A stretch of 64,000 nt of DNA from Nonlabens tegetincola (GTDB lineage Bacteria; Bacteroidota; Bacteroidia; Flavobacteriales; Flavobacteriaceae): positions 372,001 to 436,000 of the forward strand of contig NZ_MQVV01000016.1 in NCBI RefSeq assembly GCF_002954355.1. Direction: 5' to 3'. The first letter of the stretch is position 1, and each line of letters begins with the position of its first letter. The notes beneath the pieces were generated by a model, which was not told the DNA's origin, did no database searches, and saw nothing but the letters and a program-made list of their open reading frames with translations. Shown one piece after another: positions 28,103 to 36,405 of the stretch. The position numbers and the translations under genes were made by a program.

Positions 28103-28450
28103 ATGAGTAATATTGTAGAAGAATTCAATAGTTATCGTGCCAAAATGAACGATGCTATTCTTGAAGATAACAATAAAGTTATCAAACGTATTTTTAATCT
28201 AGACACAAACGCTTTTACTGAAGGTGCTTTGGACAAGAAGACTAAAGAACTTTTAGGTCTAGTAGCAAGTACTGTTTTAAGATGTGACGACTGCGTGCGC
28301 TATCATTTACAAGCTAGTAAAGAAGCTGGTCTTAAAAAAGAAGAAGTTGTTGAGGCTTTGTCAATCGCAACCTTAGTAGGCGGTACCATAGTCATTCCAC
28401 ACTTAAGACGTGCCTATGAGTATTGGGATGCTCTAGAACAAGAAAACTAA
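28103..28450 (+). CDS. Carboxymuconolactone decarboxylase / AhpD-like protein
   Basis: A 115-residue all-alpha protein with the AhpD-like CxxC site in VLRCDDCVRYHLQAS (about residues 56-70) and the helix EVVEALSIATLVGG. The CxxC plus nearby His is the redox or decarboxylase centre of this family; the substrate is unknown. It is third in the kdsD-tatC run, 16 bases after tatC, and is followed by a terminator. Confidence 0.88.
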   Translation: MSNIVEEFNSYRAKMNDAILEDNNKVIKRIFNLDTNAFTEGALDKKTKELLGLVASTVLRCDDCVRYHLQASKEAGLKKEEVVEALSIATLVGGTIVIPHLRRAYEYWDALEQEN

Positions 28451-28471
28451 AAAACAATAACGTTTTTATTT

Positions 28472-28499
28472 AAAGGTCTGTGATGGTTCACAGGCCTTT
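28472..28499. terminator. Terminator between convergent genes
   Basis: A 12-bp stem with one G-T pair, AAAGGTCTGTGA (28472-28483) with TCACAGGCCTTT (28488-28499), followed by T's on the plus strand. It ends the kdsD-tatC operon and may serve the minus gene ending at 28505. Confidence 0.85.
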
Positions 28500-28504
28500 T
28501 TTTA

Positions 28505-29170
28505 TTAAGATTTAATGAGCCAATCTTCATTTTGAACTGTAGAAAACCCAACAATACCATAATCTATATCATACCATATTTTATTCACATTAATCGCAAT
28601 ATTGGTATGTGAATCAACATATTCTAATGTTGTACCTGAGTTGATTTCAACTACACGATAAAACGTTCTCTCACCAATGGTCATCACTTGTTCGGGTTGG
28701 TCAAAAAAACCATTAAGCACTACTCCATCAGTAAATTGCGTTGCATTATTATTATAGTAGCTGAATAGTAATTTCACATTAAAGTTGCCAAATCTTGAGA
28801 AATCTGCAACGTAAGCCAGAGTAGTTTCAAAACTAGTTCTAGGATCTTCTATCGTGAAATGAATGGTTGAATATTCTGTTTGATATCTAGGTATTGAATA
28901 CCAGCCAGTAGTTCCTCCTCGCTGACTAATTCCTTTATTTACTCTTTGCACACAAGCTTGTAGTTCTAATTCATCATCATTTACAAATGATATGCAATCA
29001 CCTACATCGTAAACATTTTTTACAATGAGGTCCTTTTGTTCTTCATCAAACTGGTACACTGGTCCATAAAGTCTAACATCTTTAATTTCACTTTCCTCTT
29101 CTATTTCTTCACAAGAAGCAGCAAGTATCATGGTAAAGCACAGCGACAATAGAAATTTGACGTAATTCAT
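28505..29170 (-). CDS. Lipoprotein of unknown function
   Basis: A 221-residue lipoprotein with signal ending CFTMILAASC (lipid Cys about 20) followed by an acidic stretch EEIEEESEIKD. The mature protein is predicted mostly beta. Two Cys residues (about 58 and 72) could form a disulfide. No family is recognised. It is transcribed toward the kdsD-tatC operon and has terminators on both sides, so it is probably a single-gene unit. Confidence 0.75.
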   Translation of the reverse strand: MNYVKFLLSLCFTMILAASCEEIEEESEIKDVRLYGPVYQFDEEQKDLIVKNVYDVGDCISFVNDDELELQACVQRVNKGISQRGGTTGWYSIPRYQTEYSTIHFTIEDPRTSFETTLAYVADFSRFGNFNVKLLFSYYNNNATQFTDGVVLNGFFDQPEQVMTIGERTFYRVVEINSGTTLEYVDSHTNIAINVNKIWYDIDYGIVGFSTVQNEDWLIKS

Positions 29171-29274
29171 AATAAATGATTTTCAACCAATTTAGTTGAA
29201 TTATAGACTTTTATATGATGTATTCTACAAATTGTTCGAAATCAAACTTGTAAAAATTACAAATGATCATAAAA

Positions 29275-29304
29275 AAAAGGTCTGTGATTGCTCACAGACC
29301 TTTT
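29275..29304 (-). terminator. Terminator after typA
   Basis: A perfect 13-bp stem, AAAAGGTCTGTGA (29275-29287) with TCACAGACCTTTT (29292-29304), then T's on the minus strand. The stem is nearly the same as that of the terminator 800 bases away at 28472. Confidence 0.85.
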
Positions 29305-29325
29305 GTAATTATTTAAACGAAGTTT

Positions 29326-31131
29326 TTAACCTAATTCTTTCGCTCTTCTTTTACGTTCATTCTCATCAAGGAAAATCTTACGTAGTCTAATGAAGTTAGG
29401 TGTTACCTCTACATACTCATCTTTTTGTATGTATTCCAGTGCTTCTTCTAAAGTGAATTTAATCGGCGGAGCGATTTTCACCTTATCATCCGCACCTGCA
29501 CTACGCACGTTAGATAATTTTTTAGTCTTTGTAAGGTTAACGACAAGATCATCTGCTCTTGAATTTTCACCTACCACTTGACCTGTATAAATCTCTTCAC
29601 CAGGCGCTATAAAAAACTTACCGCGATCTTGAAGTTTATCTAATGAATAAGGGATAGCTGTACCTTTTTCCATCGAGATTAATGATCCATTGATACGACC
29701 TGGAATTTCTCCTTTAAATGGTTCAAATGCTATAAAACGGTGATTCATAATCGCCTCACCAGCTGTCGCAGTAATTAACTGATTTCTTAATCCTATGATA
29801 CCTCTAGATGGAATTTTAAATTCAATAACCATACGATCACCTTTAGGAGTCATACTAGTCATTTCACCTTTTCTCATAGTAACCATTTCAACAGCTTTAC
29901 CACTTACGTTTTCTGGTAAGTCAATGGTAAGTTCTTCTACCGGTTCACATTTAACACCATCTATCTCTTTAATGATAACCTGTGGCTGCCCGATTTGTAG
30001 CTCATATCCTTCTCTTCTCATAGTCTCTATAAGAACCGACAAGTGTAACACACCACGACCAAAAACCATAAACTTATCAGCGCTATCTGTATCTTGCACT
30101 TGTAGAGCAAGATTCTTCTCAAGCTCCTTGGTTAAACGGTCTTTAATGTGCCTAGAAGTTACAAATTTTCCATCCTTACCAAAGAATGGTGAGTCGTTAA
30201 TAGTAAACAACATACTCATTGTAGGCTCATCAATCGCTATAGTTTCCATAGCTTCAGGGTTTTCATAATCGGCAATAGAATCTCCAATCTCAAAACCTTC
30301 TAAACCTACAACAGCACAAATATCTCCTGCTTGAACTTCGGCTACTTTGGCACGGCCCATTCCATCAAATACGTTAAGCTCCTTGATTTTAGACTTCATC
30401 TGGCTACCATCACGTTTACACAAGGTTACTTGCTGCCCTTCTTTAAGAGTACCTCTAGAAACTCTACCTATCGCAATACGACCTGTATAACTAGAGTAGT
30501 CTAATGAAGTAATAAGCATTTGAGTAGTACCTTCACTCACTTTAGGAGCAGGTATGTGCTCAATTACCATATCTAGTAACGGCTCGATAGAATCTGTTTG
30601 ATCTTGCCAATCGTCACTCATCCAATTATTTTTGGCACTACCGTATACCGTTGGGAAGTCCATTTGCCATTCTTCGGCACCTAATTCAAACATCAAGTCA
30701 AATACAGCCTCGTGAACTTCGTCTGGTGTACAGTTTTCTTTATCTACTTTGTTTACAACTACACATGGTTTAAGTCCCATGTCAATTGCTTTTTGAAGAA
30801 CAAAACGAGTTTGCGGCATTGGACCTTCAAAAGCGTCAACTAGTAACAAAACCCCATCGGCCATGTTAAGAACACGTTCTACCTCACCACCAAAATCGGC
30901 GTGACCAGGAGTATCGATAATATTAATTTTAGTTCCTTTATAGGTAACCGAAACGTTTTTTGCAAGAATGGTAATACCACGCTCACGTTCTAGGTCATTA
31001 TTATCTAAGATTAATTCTCCAGTAGATTCATTCTCACGAAAAATCTCACAATGGTGTAAAATCTTGTCTACCAGGGTAGTTTTACCGTGGTCAACGTGTG
31101 CGATAATCGCGATATTTCTGATGTCTTTCAT
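29326..31131 (-). CDS. typA: Ribosome-associated GTPase TypA/BipA
   Basis: A 601-residue translational GTPase. G1 AHVDHGKTT, switch region ERERGITI, G3 DTPGHADF and G4 NKVDKE are intact in residues about 10-140. They are followed by an EF-Tu-like domain 2 and the TypA-specific C-terminal domain ([21 protein letters not shown]). It binds the ribosome and helps in stress and cold adaptation and in ribosome assembly. Length and motif order match the family fully. It has its own terminator and a -7 promoter match. Confidence 0.97.
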   Translation of the reverse strand: MKDIRNIAIIAHVDHGKTTLVDKILHHCEIFRENESTGELILDNNDLERERGITILAKNVSVTYKGTKINIIDTPGHADFGGEVERVLNMADGVLLLVDAFEGPMPQTRFVLQKAIDMGLKPCVVVNKVDKENCTPDEVHEAVFDLMFELGAEEWQMDFPTVYGSAKNNWMSDDWQDQTDSIEPLLDMVIEHIPAPKVSEGTTQMLITSLDYSSYTGRIAIGRVSRGTLKEGQQVTLCKRDGSQMKSKIKELNVFDGMGRAKVAEVQAGDICAVVGLEGFEIGDSIADYENPEAMETIAIDEPTMSMLFTINDSPFFGKDGKFVTSRHIKDRLTKELEKNLALQVQDTDSADKFMVFGRGVLHLSVLIETMRREGYELQIGQPQVIIKEIDGVKCEPVEELTIDLPENVSGKAVEMVTMRKGEMTSMTPKGDRMVIEFKIPSRGIIGLRNQLITATAGEAIMNHRFIAFEPFKGEIPGRINGSLISMEKGTAIPYSLDKLQDRGKFFIAPGEEIYTGQVVGENSRADDLVVNLTKTKKLSNVRSAGADDKVKIAPPIKFTLEEALEYIQKDEYVEVTPNFIRLRKIFLDENERKRRAKELG

Positions 31132-31154
31132 TATAGTACCTTAATTTCAGGCTG

Positions 31155-31162
31155 CAAAAGTA
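31155..31162 (-). promoter_or_regulatory. Probable -7 element of typA
   Basis: The minus strand reads TACTTTTG, an exact TAnnTTTG match, 24 bases upstream of the typA ATG at 31131. Confidence 0.6.
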
Positions 31163-31217
31163 CTCTTATTTATTGGTTTTTAGGCTTTTTATTTTTATTG
31201 CAGTGTTAATTTGTACT

Positions 31218-31233
31218 CGCTTTCGCGAAAGCG
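31218..31233. repeat. Palindrome copy 7 (intergenic)
   Basis: Perfect 16-base core in the gap between typA and the rhodopsin gene. One flank keeps TAA; the other is ACT, so the longer palindrome is broken on one side. Confidence 0.95.
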
Positions 31234-31258
31234 TAATCCCAAAAACATCATCCACAAA

Positions 31259-31286
31259 AAAAGACCTGTGGCACAACAGGTCTTTT
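31259..31286 (-). terminator. Terminator after the proteorhodopsin gene
   Basis: An 11-bp stem, AAAAGACCTGT (31259-31269) with ACAGGTCTTTT (31276-31286), and a 6-base loop, with a T-run on the minus strand. It lies 31 bases past the stop at 31317. Confidence 0.85.
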
Positions 31287-31316
31287 AAAAGGGGAAAACG
31301 AAAGTAAATCTAGTGA

Positions 31317-32045
31317 CTAAGCATTTTTACTTTGAACTTGTACAGCTAGATTGTAGATAACTAACCCAAACCCAATTTTGTTAATAGCGTCACCTATGTT
31401 GTACACAACATCAAGGTCCAATCCTCCAAAAATCGATTCGTACCAACCTGGAGTTCCTGCCATATAACCTATCGGGTAAATGGCCCATCCCACTAGTACA
31501 AACCAGCATAAGGTTTTATGAGCGCTCAAAACGTAGCCACCTGCTTGTTGTGCGAGTTTTTTTGCCTCGCCAAACCAAATGATTGCAACAATCCAGAAGT
31601 AAGCTAATCCTGAAACTAATCCCCATAACCAGGCATTGTCCCTATCAACTGCTTCGCCAAAGTATCCTGTTACAAGCATTACAACTGAAAGTAAAATGAG
31701 TTTCCACATTAAAGATTTCTTTGCACCAGCGACCTTAAGAATTAAATAAAATTCAACACACATTAAAGGTACCGTAAGTACCCAATCCACATATCTAAAA
31801 AATACTGGTGACTCTGCAAAAGAAGACCAATAATCTCTCATATACCAATAGTGAACCGCAGCAATGAAAGTGATCAATCCTGAAACTAAAATAGAGACAC
31901 GCCATTTTCTATCAAAAGAATTCATGGAAAGAAAAAAGAAGGCGCTGGCAGCCATCATAGCCATACAGCCTACAAAAAACGAAAACCCTACATAATCATT
32001 GGGAGCGATTTTTGAAACTTCGGTAAGTAATAATAAAGTATTCAT
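31317..32045 (-). CDS. Proteorhodopsin, green-light proton pump type
   Basis: A 242-residue seven-helix microbial rhodopsin. Helix C reads FRYVDWVLTVPLMCVEFY: Asp87 (proton acceptor), Thr91 and Glu98 (proton donor) make the DTE set of proton-pumping proteorhodopsins. Met95 is at the colour-tuning position (105 in the reference protein) and indicates green absorption, usual in flavobacteria. Lys223 in NKIGFG binds retinal, and His65 matches the conserved His next to the acceptor. The N terminus is hydrophobic and may be processed. It is divergent from blh, whose product makes retinal, 82 bases away. Light can thus add to the proton gradient. Confidence 0.97.
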   Translation of the reverse strand: MNTLLLLTEVSKIAPNDYVGFSFFVGCMAMMAASAFFFLSMNSFDRKWRVSILVSGLITFIAAVHYWYMRDYWSSFAESPVFFRYVDWVLTVPLMCVEFYLILKVAGAKKSLMWKLILLSVVMLVTGYFGEAVDRDNAWLWGLVSGLAYFWIVAIIWFGEAKKLAQQAGGYVLSAHKTLCWFVLVGWAIYPIGYMAGTPGWYESIFGGLDLDVVYNIGDAINKIGFGLVIYNLAVQVQSKNA

Positions 32046-32127
32046 AATAAAATGTTTTTGTTGAACTAAAATTACAAAACTTTAAACATATTTGTTTAAC
32101 TTTATAATGTTAATTTTAAACAAAAAA
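32046..32127. promoter_or_regulatory. Divergent control region of proteorhodopsin and blh
   Basis: This short AT-rich gap must hold both promoters. For blh, CATATTTG at 32087-32094 matches seven of eight positions of TAnnTTTG, with a TTG 23 bases before it. For the rhodopsin, the minus strand has AAGTTTTG (seven of eight) near 32080. Neither match is perfect, so exact starts are uncertain. Confidence 0.4.
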
Positions 32128-33009
32128 ATGTCTTACCTAGGTTTATACCGTATCATTTTAATACTAAGTTTCCTTTGTTTATGGGTGTCAACGCGTATTT
32201 CGGAAGATTGGGAAAATGGATTAGGATTGGTATTAATTTTATCAATTGGAGTCATACATGGCGCTAATGATGTGCGAATTCACCTTAACAAAAGTGAACG
32301 TTCTACTAAAAGGATACTTTCATTCATATTGAAATATTTAGTTGTGGTGTTTCTAGGAACTGTAGGATTTTTTCTTTTACCACAAATTACCCTTGGACTT
32401 TTTATACTGGTAAGTGGATATCATTTTGGACAAGAACATTTTGAAAAATACCAATTACCTGCTTCCTGGAAAAACAATCTATTTGTAGCGGCTTATGGAT
32501 TATTAATCCTATTGATGCTATTCAAAATTAATTCCAGTCAAAGTCTAAATGTTATCAATGAAATAGTTTCCATGAATATAACTGAACAGCAACTGTACTA
32601 TGCCCTTCTTGCTACATGCGTTATCCTCGTTGCTACTGGAGCCTATCAACTACGAGGTCTTCCTTTAAAGACAATTGCTAAGGAATTATTATATCTCGCT
32701 GTCATCTTTATTATTTTTAATACAAGTAGTCTATTATGGGGATTTGCCATCTATTTTGTTTTATGGCACAGTATACCTTCTATGTACACTCAAATCACTT
32801 TTTTATATGGCGACTCAAATCGGTCACATGTTTGGAGTTATATTAAATACAGTTCACTGTATTGGATCGCTTCATTAATATTTTTAGGTGTTTTGTATTT
32901 TTTTCTTCAAGAAAGAACTCAATTCTTGCTGTCTATTATAGTTGCATTCTTAGGAGGAATAACATTTCCTCACGTATTCGTTATGGATAAAATGATCAAA
33001 AAAGCATAA
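32128..33009 (+). CDS. blh: Blh-type beta-carotene 15,15'-dioxygenase
   Basis: A roughly 293-residue membrane protein of the Brp/Blh family, which cleaves beta-carotene into two retinals. The iron-ligand histidines are visible in GVIHGANDVRI, GYHFGQEHF, VLWHSIPSM and TFPHVFVMDK. About eight hydrophobic helices are present. I place the start at ATG 32128 (MSYLGLYR); an in-frame ATG at 32107 is also possible, while a TTG at 32092 overlaps the promoter-like CATATTTG. It sits head-to-head with the rhodopsin gene and so completes a light-harvesting pair, provided beta-carotene is made elsewhere in the genome. Confidence 0.93.
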   Translation: MSYLGLYRIILILSFLCLWVSTRISEDWENGLGLVLILSIGVIHGANDVRIHLNKSERSTKRILSFILKYLVVVFLGTVGFFLLPQITLGLFILVSGYHFGQEHFEKYQLPASWKNNLFVAAYGLLILLMLFKINSSQSLNVINEIVSMNITEQQLYYALLATCVILVATGAYQLRGLPLKTIAKELLYLAVIFIIFNTSSLLWGFAIYFVLWHSIPSMYTQITFLYGDSNRSHVWSYIKYSSLYWIASLIFLGVLYFFLQERTQFLLSIIVAFLGGITFPHVFVMDKMIKKA

Positions 33010-33109
33010 AACCGATTCACGATTTAACGTTTAACACATTAAGAACGTTAAGTCTTTCTTAAAGCAAAGAGAAATCTAAATATAATTCGTCTAGCGGTAT
33101 TTAGATTGA

Positions 33110-33117
33110 TACTTTTG
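33110..33117 (+). promoter_or_regulatory. -7 element of the SlyD-like gene
   Basis: TACTTTTG, an exact TAnnTTTG match, 24 bases before the ATG at 33142. A TTCG at 33086-33089 is 20 bases upstream and may be a weak -33. This rules out an earlier start at 33106. Confidence 0.65.
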
Positions 33118-33141
33118 AAGCCTAATAACAAGACAATTACA

Positions 33142-33570
33142 ATGAGTCAAGTAAAAGAAAACGATACTGTACAAGTACATTACACAGGAAAATTAACCGA
33201 CGGACAAATATTTGATAGTAGCCTAGAGCGTGATCCTTTAGAGGTAACTTTAGGACAAGGTCAATTAATTCCTGGTTTTGAGCATGGTCTTATCGATATG
33301 AAGGTGAACGAGAAAAAAACTATTACGATAAACAAGGAAGATGCTTATGGTGAAATACACGATCAACTTTTCCAAAAAGTGGATAGAGCAAACTTACCTC
33401 AAGAAATTGAACCACAAGTAGGTATGGGATTAGTATCTCAAAATCCTGATGGTACTGAACGTCAACTACGTGTGAGTGAAGTGCATGATGATCACATTGT
33501 GGTAGATGCCAATCATCCACTAGCTGGTAAGGATTTGGTTTTTGACCTTGAACTAGTGGCAATTAAGTAA
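33142..33570 (+). CDS. SlyD-like FKBP peptidyl-prolyl isomerase
   Basis: About 142 residues: an FKBP domain with VHYTGKLTDGQIFDSS near the start and LIPGFEHGLIDMKVNEKKTI, interrupted by an insert-in-flap region (about 65-120, DQLFQKVDRANLPQ...GMGLVSQNPDGTERQLRVSEV) as in SlyD and FkpB. It lacks the His/Cys-rich metal-binding tail of E. coli SlyD. It would act as a folding helper in the cytosol. The start is ATG 33142, supported by the promoter directly upstream. Confidence 0.92.
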   Translation: MSQVKENDTVQVHYTGKLTDGQIFDSSLERDPLEVTLGQGQLIPGFEHGLIDMKVNEKKTITINKEDAYGEIHDQLFQKVDRANLPQEIEPQVGMGLVSQNPDGTERQLRVSEVHDDHIVVDANHPLAGKDLVFDLELVAIK

Positions 33571-33589
33571 ATTTTTTACAATCCTATAA

Positions 33590-33624
33590 AAACAGCCTTG
33601 TAACCTATTGGTACAAGGCTGTTT
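33590..33624 (+). terminator. Terminator after the SlyD-like gene
   Basis: A perfect 13-bp stem, AAACAGCCTTGTA (33590-33602) with TACAAGGCTGTTT (33612-33624), and a 9-base loop, followed by GCTTTTT. Confidence 0.85.
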
Positions 33625-33676
33625 GCTTTTTACGCAGGCAAGAAACATTTTCTTATGTTGAACCTAGCTAATTCAC

Positions 33677-33707
33677 TTGAAACACGTTACTAGAAATGTT
33701 ACCTTTG
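33677..33707 (+). promoter_or_regulatory. Promoter of ffh
   Basis: TTG at 33677-33679, a 20-base spacer and TACCTTTG at 33700-33707: a full Bacteroidetes-type promoter. The ffh ATG is at 33733. Confidence 0.75.
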
Positions 33708-33732
33708 CATTCCTTAAAAATGAGGTATACCT

Positions 33733-35061
33733 ATGTTTGATAATTTATCCGATAAGTTAGATAAAGCCATGCACGTCCTTAAAGGGCATGGTAGTATTAC
33801 TGAAGTTAACGTAGCTGACACGCTTAAAGAAATAAGACGTGCCCTAGTAGATGCCGATGTAAACTTTAAAATTGCCAAGGAGTTTACTAAAAAGGCTAAA
33901 GATAAAGCGATTGGACAAGGAGTTCTTACCTCATTAAAGCCTGGTCAATTACTTACAAAAATTGTACGAGATGAGCTAGCAGAATTAATGGGTGGTGAAG
34001 TAACCGGTGTTAATCTGTCGGGTAATCCATCTGTTATTTTAATGTCTGGTCTACAAGGTAGTGGTAAAACTACATTCTCTGGTAAACTGGCTAACTTCTT
34101 AAAAACAAAAAAAAGCAAAAAACCTTTATTAGTTGCCTGTGATATTTATAGACCTGCAGCTATTGACCAGTTACATGTAGTAGGTGAATCAATAGGTGTT
34201 GAGGTTTATTCTAATCGTGACGAAAAAGATCCAGTTAAGATTTCTCAAGCTGCAATAGCTCATGCAAAACAAAACGGCTTTAACGTTGTTATTATAGATA
34301 CCGCTGGTCGTCTAGCAGTAGATGAGCAAATGATGAATGAAATTGCTCAAGTACACGCTGCTGTTCAACCACAAGAGACTCTTTTTGTAGTAGACTCGAT
34401 GACAGGTCAGGATGCTGTGAATACAGCTAAAGCATTTAATGATCGTTTAAATTTTGATGGAGTTGTTCTTACTAAACTAGATGGTGATACTCGTGGTGGT
34501 GCTGCTTTGTCTATTAAATCAGTTGTTGACAAACCTATTAAATTCATAGGTACAGGTGAAAAAATGGAAGCCATTGATGTTTTCTATCCATCACGTATGG
34601 CAGATCGTATCCTAGGAATGGGAGACGTTGTTTCACTTGTAGAAAGAGCTCAAGAACAATTTGACGAGGAACAAGCTCGTAAACTGAATAAAAAGATTGC
34701 TAAAAATCAGTTCGGTTTTGATGACTTCCTAAGTCAGATCCAGCAGATCAAAAAAATGGGTAACATTAAAGATCTTATGGGAATGATACCTGGTGCTGGA
34801 AAAATGCTTAAAAATGTAGATATCGACGACGATGCTTTTAAAGGTATTGAAGCTATCATACATTCTATGACACCTGAAGAACGTACTAAACCACAAATTA
34901 TCAATGGTAGCCGTAAAAAACGTATTGCAAAAGGTAGTGGTAGTACGGTTAAAGATGTAAATCAACTGCTCAAACAATTTGACCAAATGAGCAAGATGAT
35001 GAAAATGATGCAAGGCGGTAAAGGAAAAGCAATGATGAATGCATTGGGTAAAATGAGATAA
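33733..35061 (+). CDS. ffh: Signal recognition particle protein Ffh
   Basis: A 442-residue SRP54 GTPase. The N domain (1-90, MFDNLSDKLDKAM) is followed by the G domain with GLQGSGKTTFSGKLA, DIYRPAAIDQL, DTAGRLAVDEQMM and LTKLDGDTRGGAAL. The Met-rich M domain (about 300-442) has KMGNIKDLMGMIPGAGKM and the SRP-RNA-binding GSRKKRIAKGSG. It carries nascent membrane proteins to FtsY. Motifs and length fit exactly. It has its own promoter. No SRP RNA gene was found nearby. Confidence 0.98.
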   Translation: MFDNLSDKLDKAMHVLKGHGSITEVNVADTLKEIRRALVDADVNFKIAKEFTKKAKDKAIGQGVLTSLKPGQLLTKIVRDELAELMGGEVTGVNLSGNPSVILMSGLQGSGKTTFSGKLANFLKTKKSKKPLLVACDIYRPAAIDQLHVVGESIGVEVYSNRDEKDPVKISQAAIAHAKQNGFNVVIIDTAGRLAVDEQMMNEIAQVHAAVQPQETLFVVDSMTGQDAVNTAKAFNDRLNFDGVVLTKLDGDTRGGAALSIKSVVDKPIKFIGTGEKMEAIDVFYPSRMADRILGMGDVVSLVERAQEQFDEEQARKLNKKIAKNQFGFDDFLSQIQQIKKMGNIKDLMGMIPGAGKMLKNVDIDDDAFKGIEAIIHSMTPEERTKPQIINGSRKKRIAKGSGSTVKDVNQLLKQFDQMSKMMKMMQGGKGKAMMNALGKMR

Positions 35062-35414
35062 AAATATCTCCTACCCTATTTTAAAAGAGCTTTTCGTCTT
35101 TATTGATCTACATAAATTGAATTCTCTCATATCGAGTGAACTTCGCTATTGCTACAGCTTTTAAAGTTATTGTAATACAATAATTGGTTTGGACTCCAGT
35201 TTTACCCGTGAATAACATAAAATCATGAGCATTAAGTTATTCTTACCTGCGGTTTGATTGGTAATTGATTTTATCATACGTATTAAAACAAATGATTTAT
35301 CACTCCGTCTTTAATAAAACGTTTTCGTTAACAACTAGTGAAAACCTATTACTTCAAAACTTTTAAAAATCAATCAAATTCTTCAATTTTACAGTCGATT
35401 AATTAAAAAGCATC
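35062..35414. other. Gene-free gap between ffh and folD
   Basis: A 353-base AT-rich stretch. There are no open frames of note, no tRNA-like cloverleaf and no SRP RNA core. A small AAAACGTTTT palindrome at 35316-35325 is the only symmetric element. No exact TAnnTTTG is seen before folD. Confidence 0.5.
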
Positions 35415-36302
35415 ATGATCCTACTAGACGGTAAAAAGACCAGTAATGATATCAAGAATGAAATCACAGCTGCAGTACAAGAAATGAAAGATAAAGGTGA
35501 AAAAGTACCTCATCTTGCAGCAATAATTGTAGGTAATGATGGCGCAAGTCTTACCTACGTAGGCAGTAAAGTAAGAGCGTGTGAGCGTGTAGGTTTCGAG
35601 AGCACGTTGATTAAAATGCCTAATACTACCAGTGAAACCGAATTGCTTAAAGAGATTAAAAAATTAAATCAAAATCCTGAAATTGATGGGTTCATTGTTC
35701 AGCTTCCTTTACCTAAACAAATTGACACCCAAAAAGTTCTAATGGCTGTAGATCCAGACAAAGATGTCGATGGATTTCATCCAACCAATTTTGGAAGAAT
35801 GGCACTAGATATGAGTACATTTATCCCTGCTACTCCTTTTGGTATTCTCGAATTATTAGAACGATACAACATTGAAACTAAAGGTAAACATACTGTAGTA
35901 ATAGGTCGATCGCATATTGTAGGTAGACCTATGAGCATTCTTATGGGAAGAAAAGGTTTCCCAGGAAACTCAACCGTAACACTTACTCACAGTCAAACTA
36001 AGAATATTACTCAAATTACTTCACAAGCTGATATTATCATTTCAGCGCTTGGAGTTCCCGGTTTTCTCAAAGCCGAAATGGTTAAAGATGATGCAGTAAT
36101 TATCGATGTGGGAATTACTCGTGTTCCTGATGAAAGTGCTGCAAAAGGTTATTACATCACTGGTGATGTTGATTTTGAGAATGTATCCAAAAAGGTAAGT
36201 GCAATAACACCTGTTCCAGGTGGTGTAGGTCCTATGACCATAGCAATGCTACTTAAAAATACGTTATTAGCTCGTGAACGTCATCGTGTAATGAGCAATT
36301 AA
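35415..36302 (+). CDS. folD: Methylenetetrahydrofolate dehydrogenase / cyclohydrolase FolD
   Basis: A 295-residue bifunctional folate enzyme interconverting methylene-, methenyl- and 10-formyl-tetrahydrofolate with NADP. The catalytic Tyr-Lys pair is in SLTYVGSKVRACERVGF near 48-64. DGFIVQLPLPKQ and PDKDVDGFHP follow, then the Rossmann part with VVIGRSHIVGRPMS and the C-terminal PVPGGVGPMTIAMLL. All landmarks are present and the length is typical. It stands alone between a long gap and a terminator. Confidence 0.97.
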   Translation: MILLDGKKTSNDIKNEITAAVQEMKDKGEKVPHLAAIIVGNDGASLTYVGSKVRACERVGFESTLIKMPNTTSETELLKEIKKLNQNPEIDGFIVQLPLPKQIDTQKVLMAVDPDKDVDGFHPTNFGRMALDMSTFIPATPFGILELLERYNIETKGKHTVVIGRSHIVGRPMSILMGRKGFPGNSTVTLTHSQTKNITQITSQADIIISALGVPGFLKAEMVKDDAVIIDVGITRVPDESAAKGYYITGDVDFENVSKKVSAITPVPGGVGPMTIAMLLKNTLLARERHRVMSN

Positions 36303-36308
36303 TCCTTA

Positions 36309-36335
36309 AAAACTGTCCGTTTATCGGGCAGTTTT
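36309..36335 (+). terminator. Terminator after folD
   Basis: An 11-bp stem with one G-T pair, AAAACTGTCCG (36309-36319) with CGGGCAGTTTT (36325-36335), and a T-run of eight. Confidence 0.9.
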
Positions 36336-36405
36336 TTTTGTAACTTACATTTGGATTGATCGGTAAATATTTTAGTAAACTTGTACCATAAATAATTTTG
36401 ATATC

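Noticed and set aside
29390-30268. Open frames opposite typA (plus strand) and other long antisense frames such as 26282-26653 and 45723-46055
   Set aside because: They lie fully on the other strand of well-conserved genes, show no family features, and mirror the codon pattern of the real gene.
32092-32127. An upstream TTG start for blh, and similar early starts at 33106, 36954, 40460, 40875, 42479 and 52512
   Set aside because: They overlap promoter elements or the preceding gene without need, or give poorer signal peptides; an in-frame ATG shortly downstream fits better in each case.
35062-35414. A small RNA or SRP RNA gene after ffh
   Set aside because: The conserved SRP RNA loop sequence and a long paired stem are not visible; only a 10-base AAAACGTTTT palindrome stands out.
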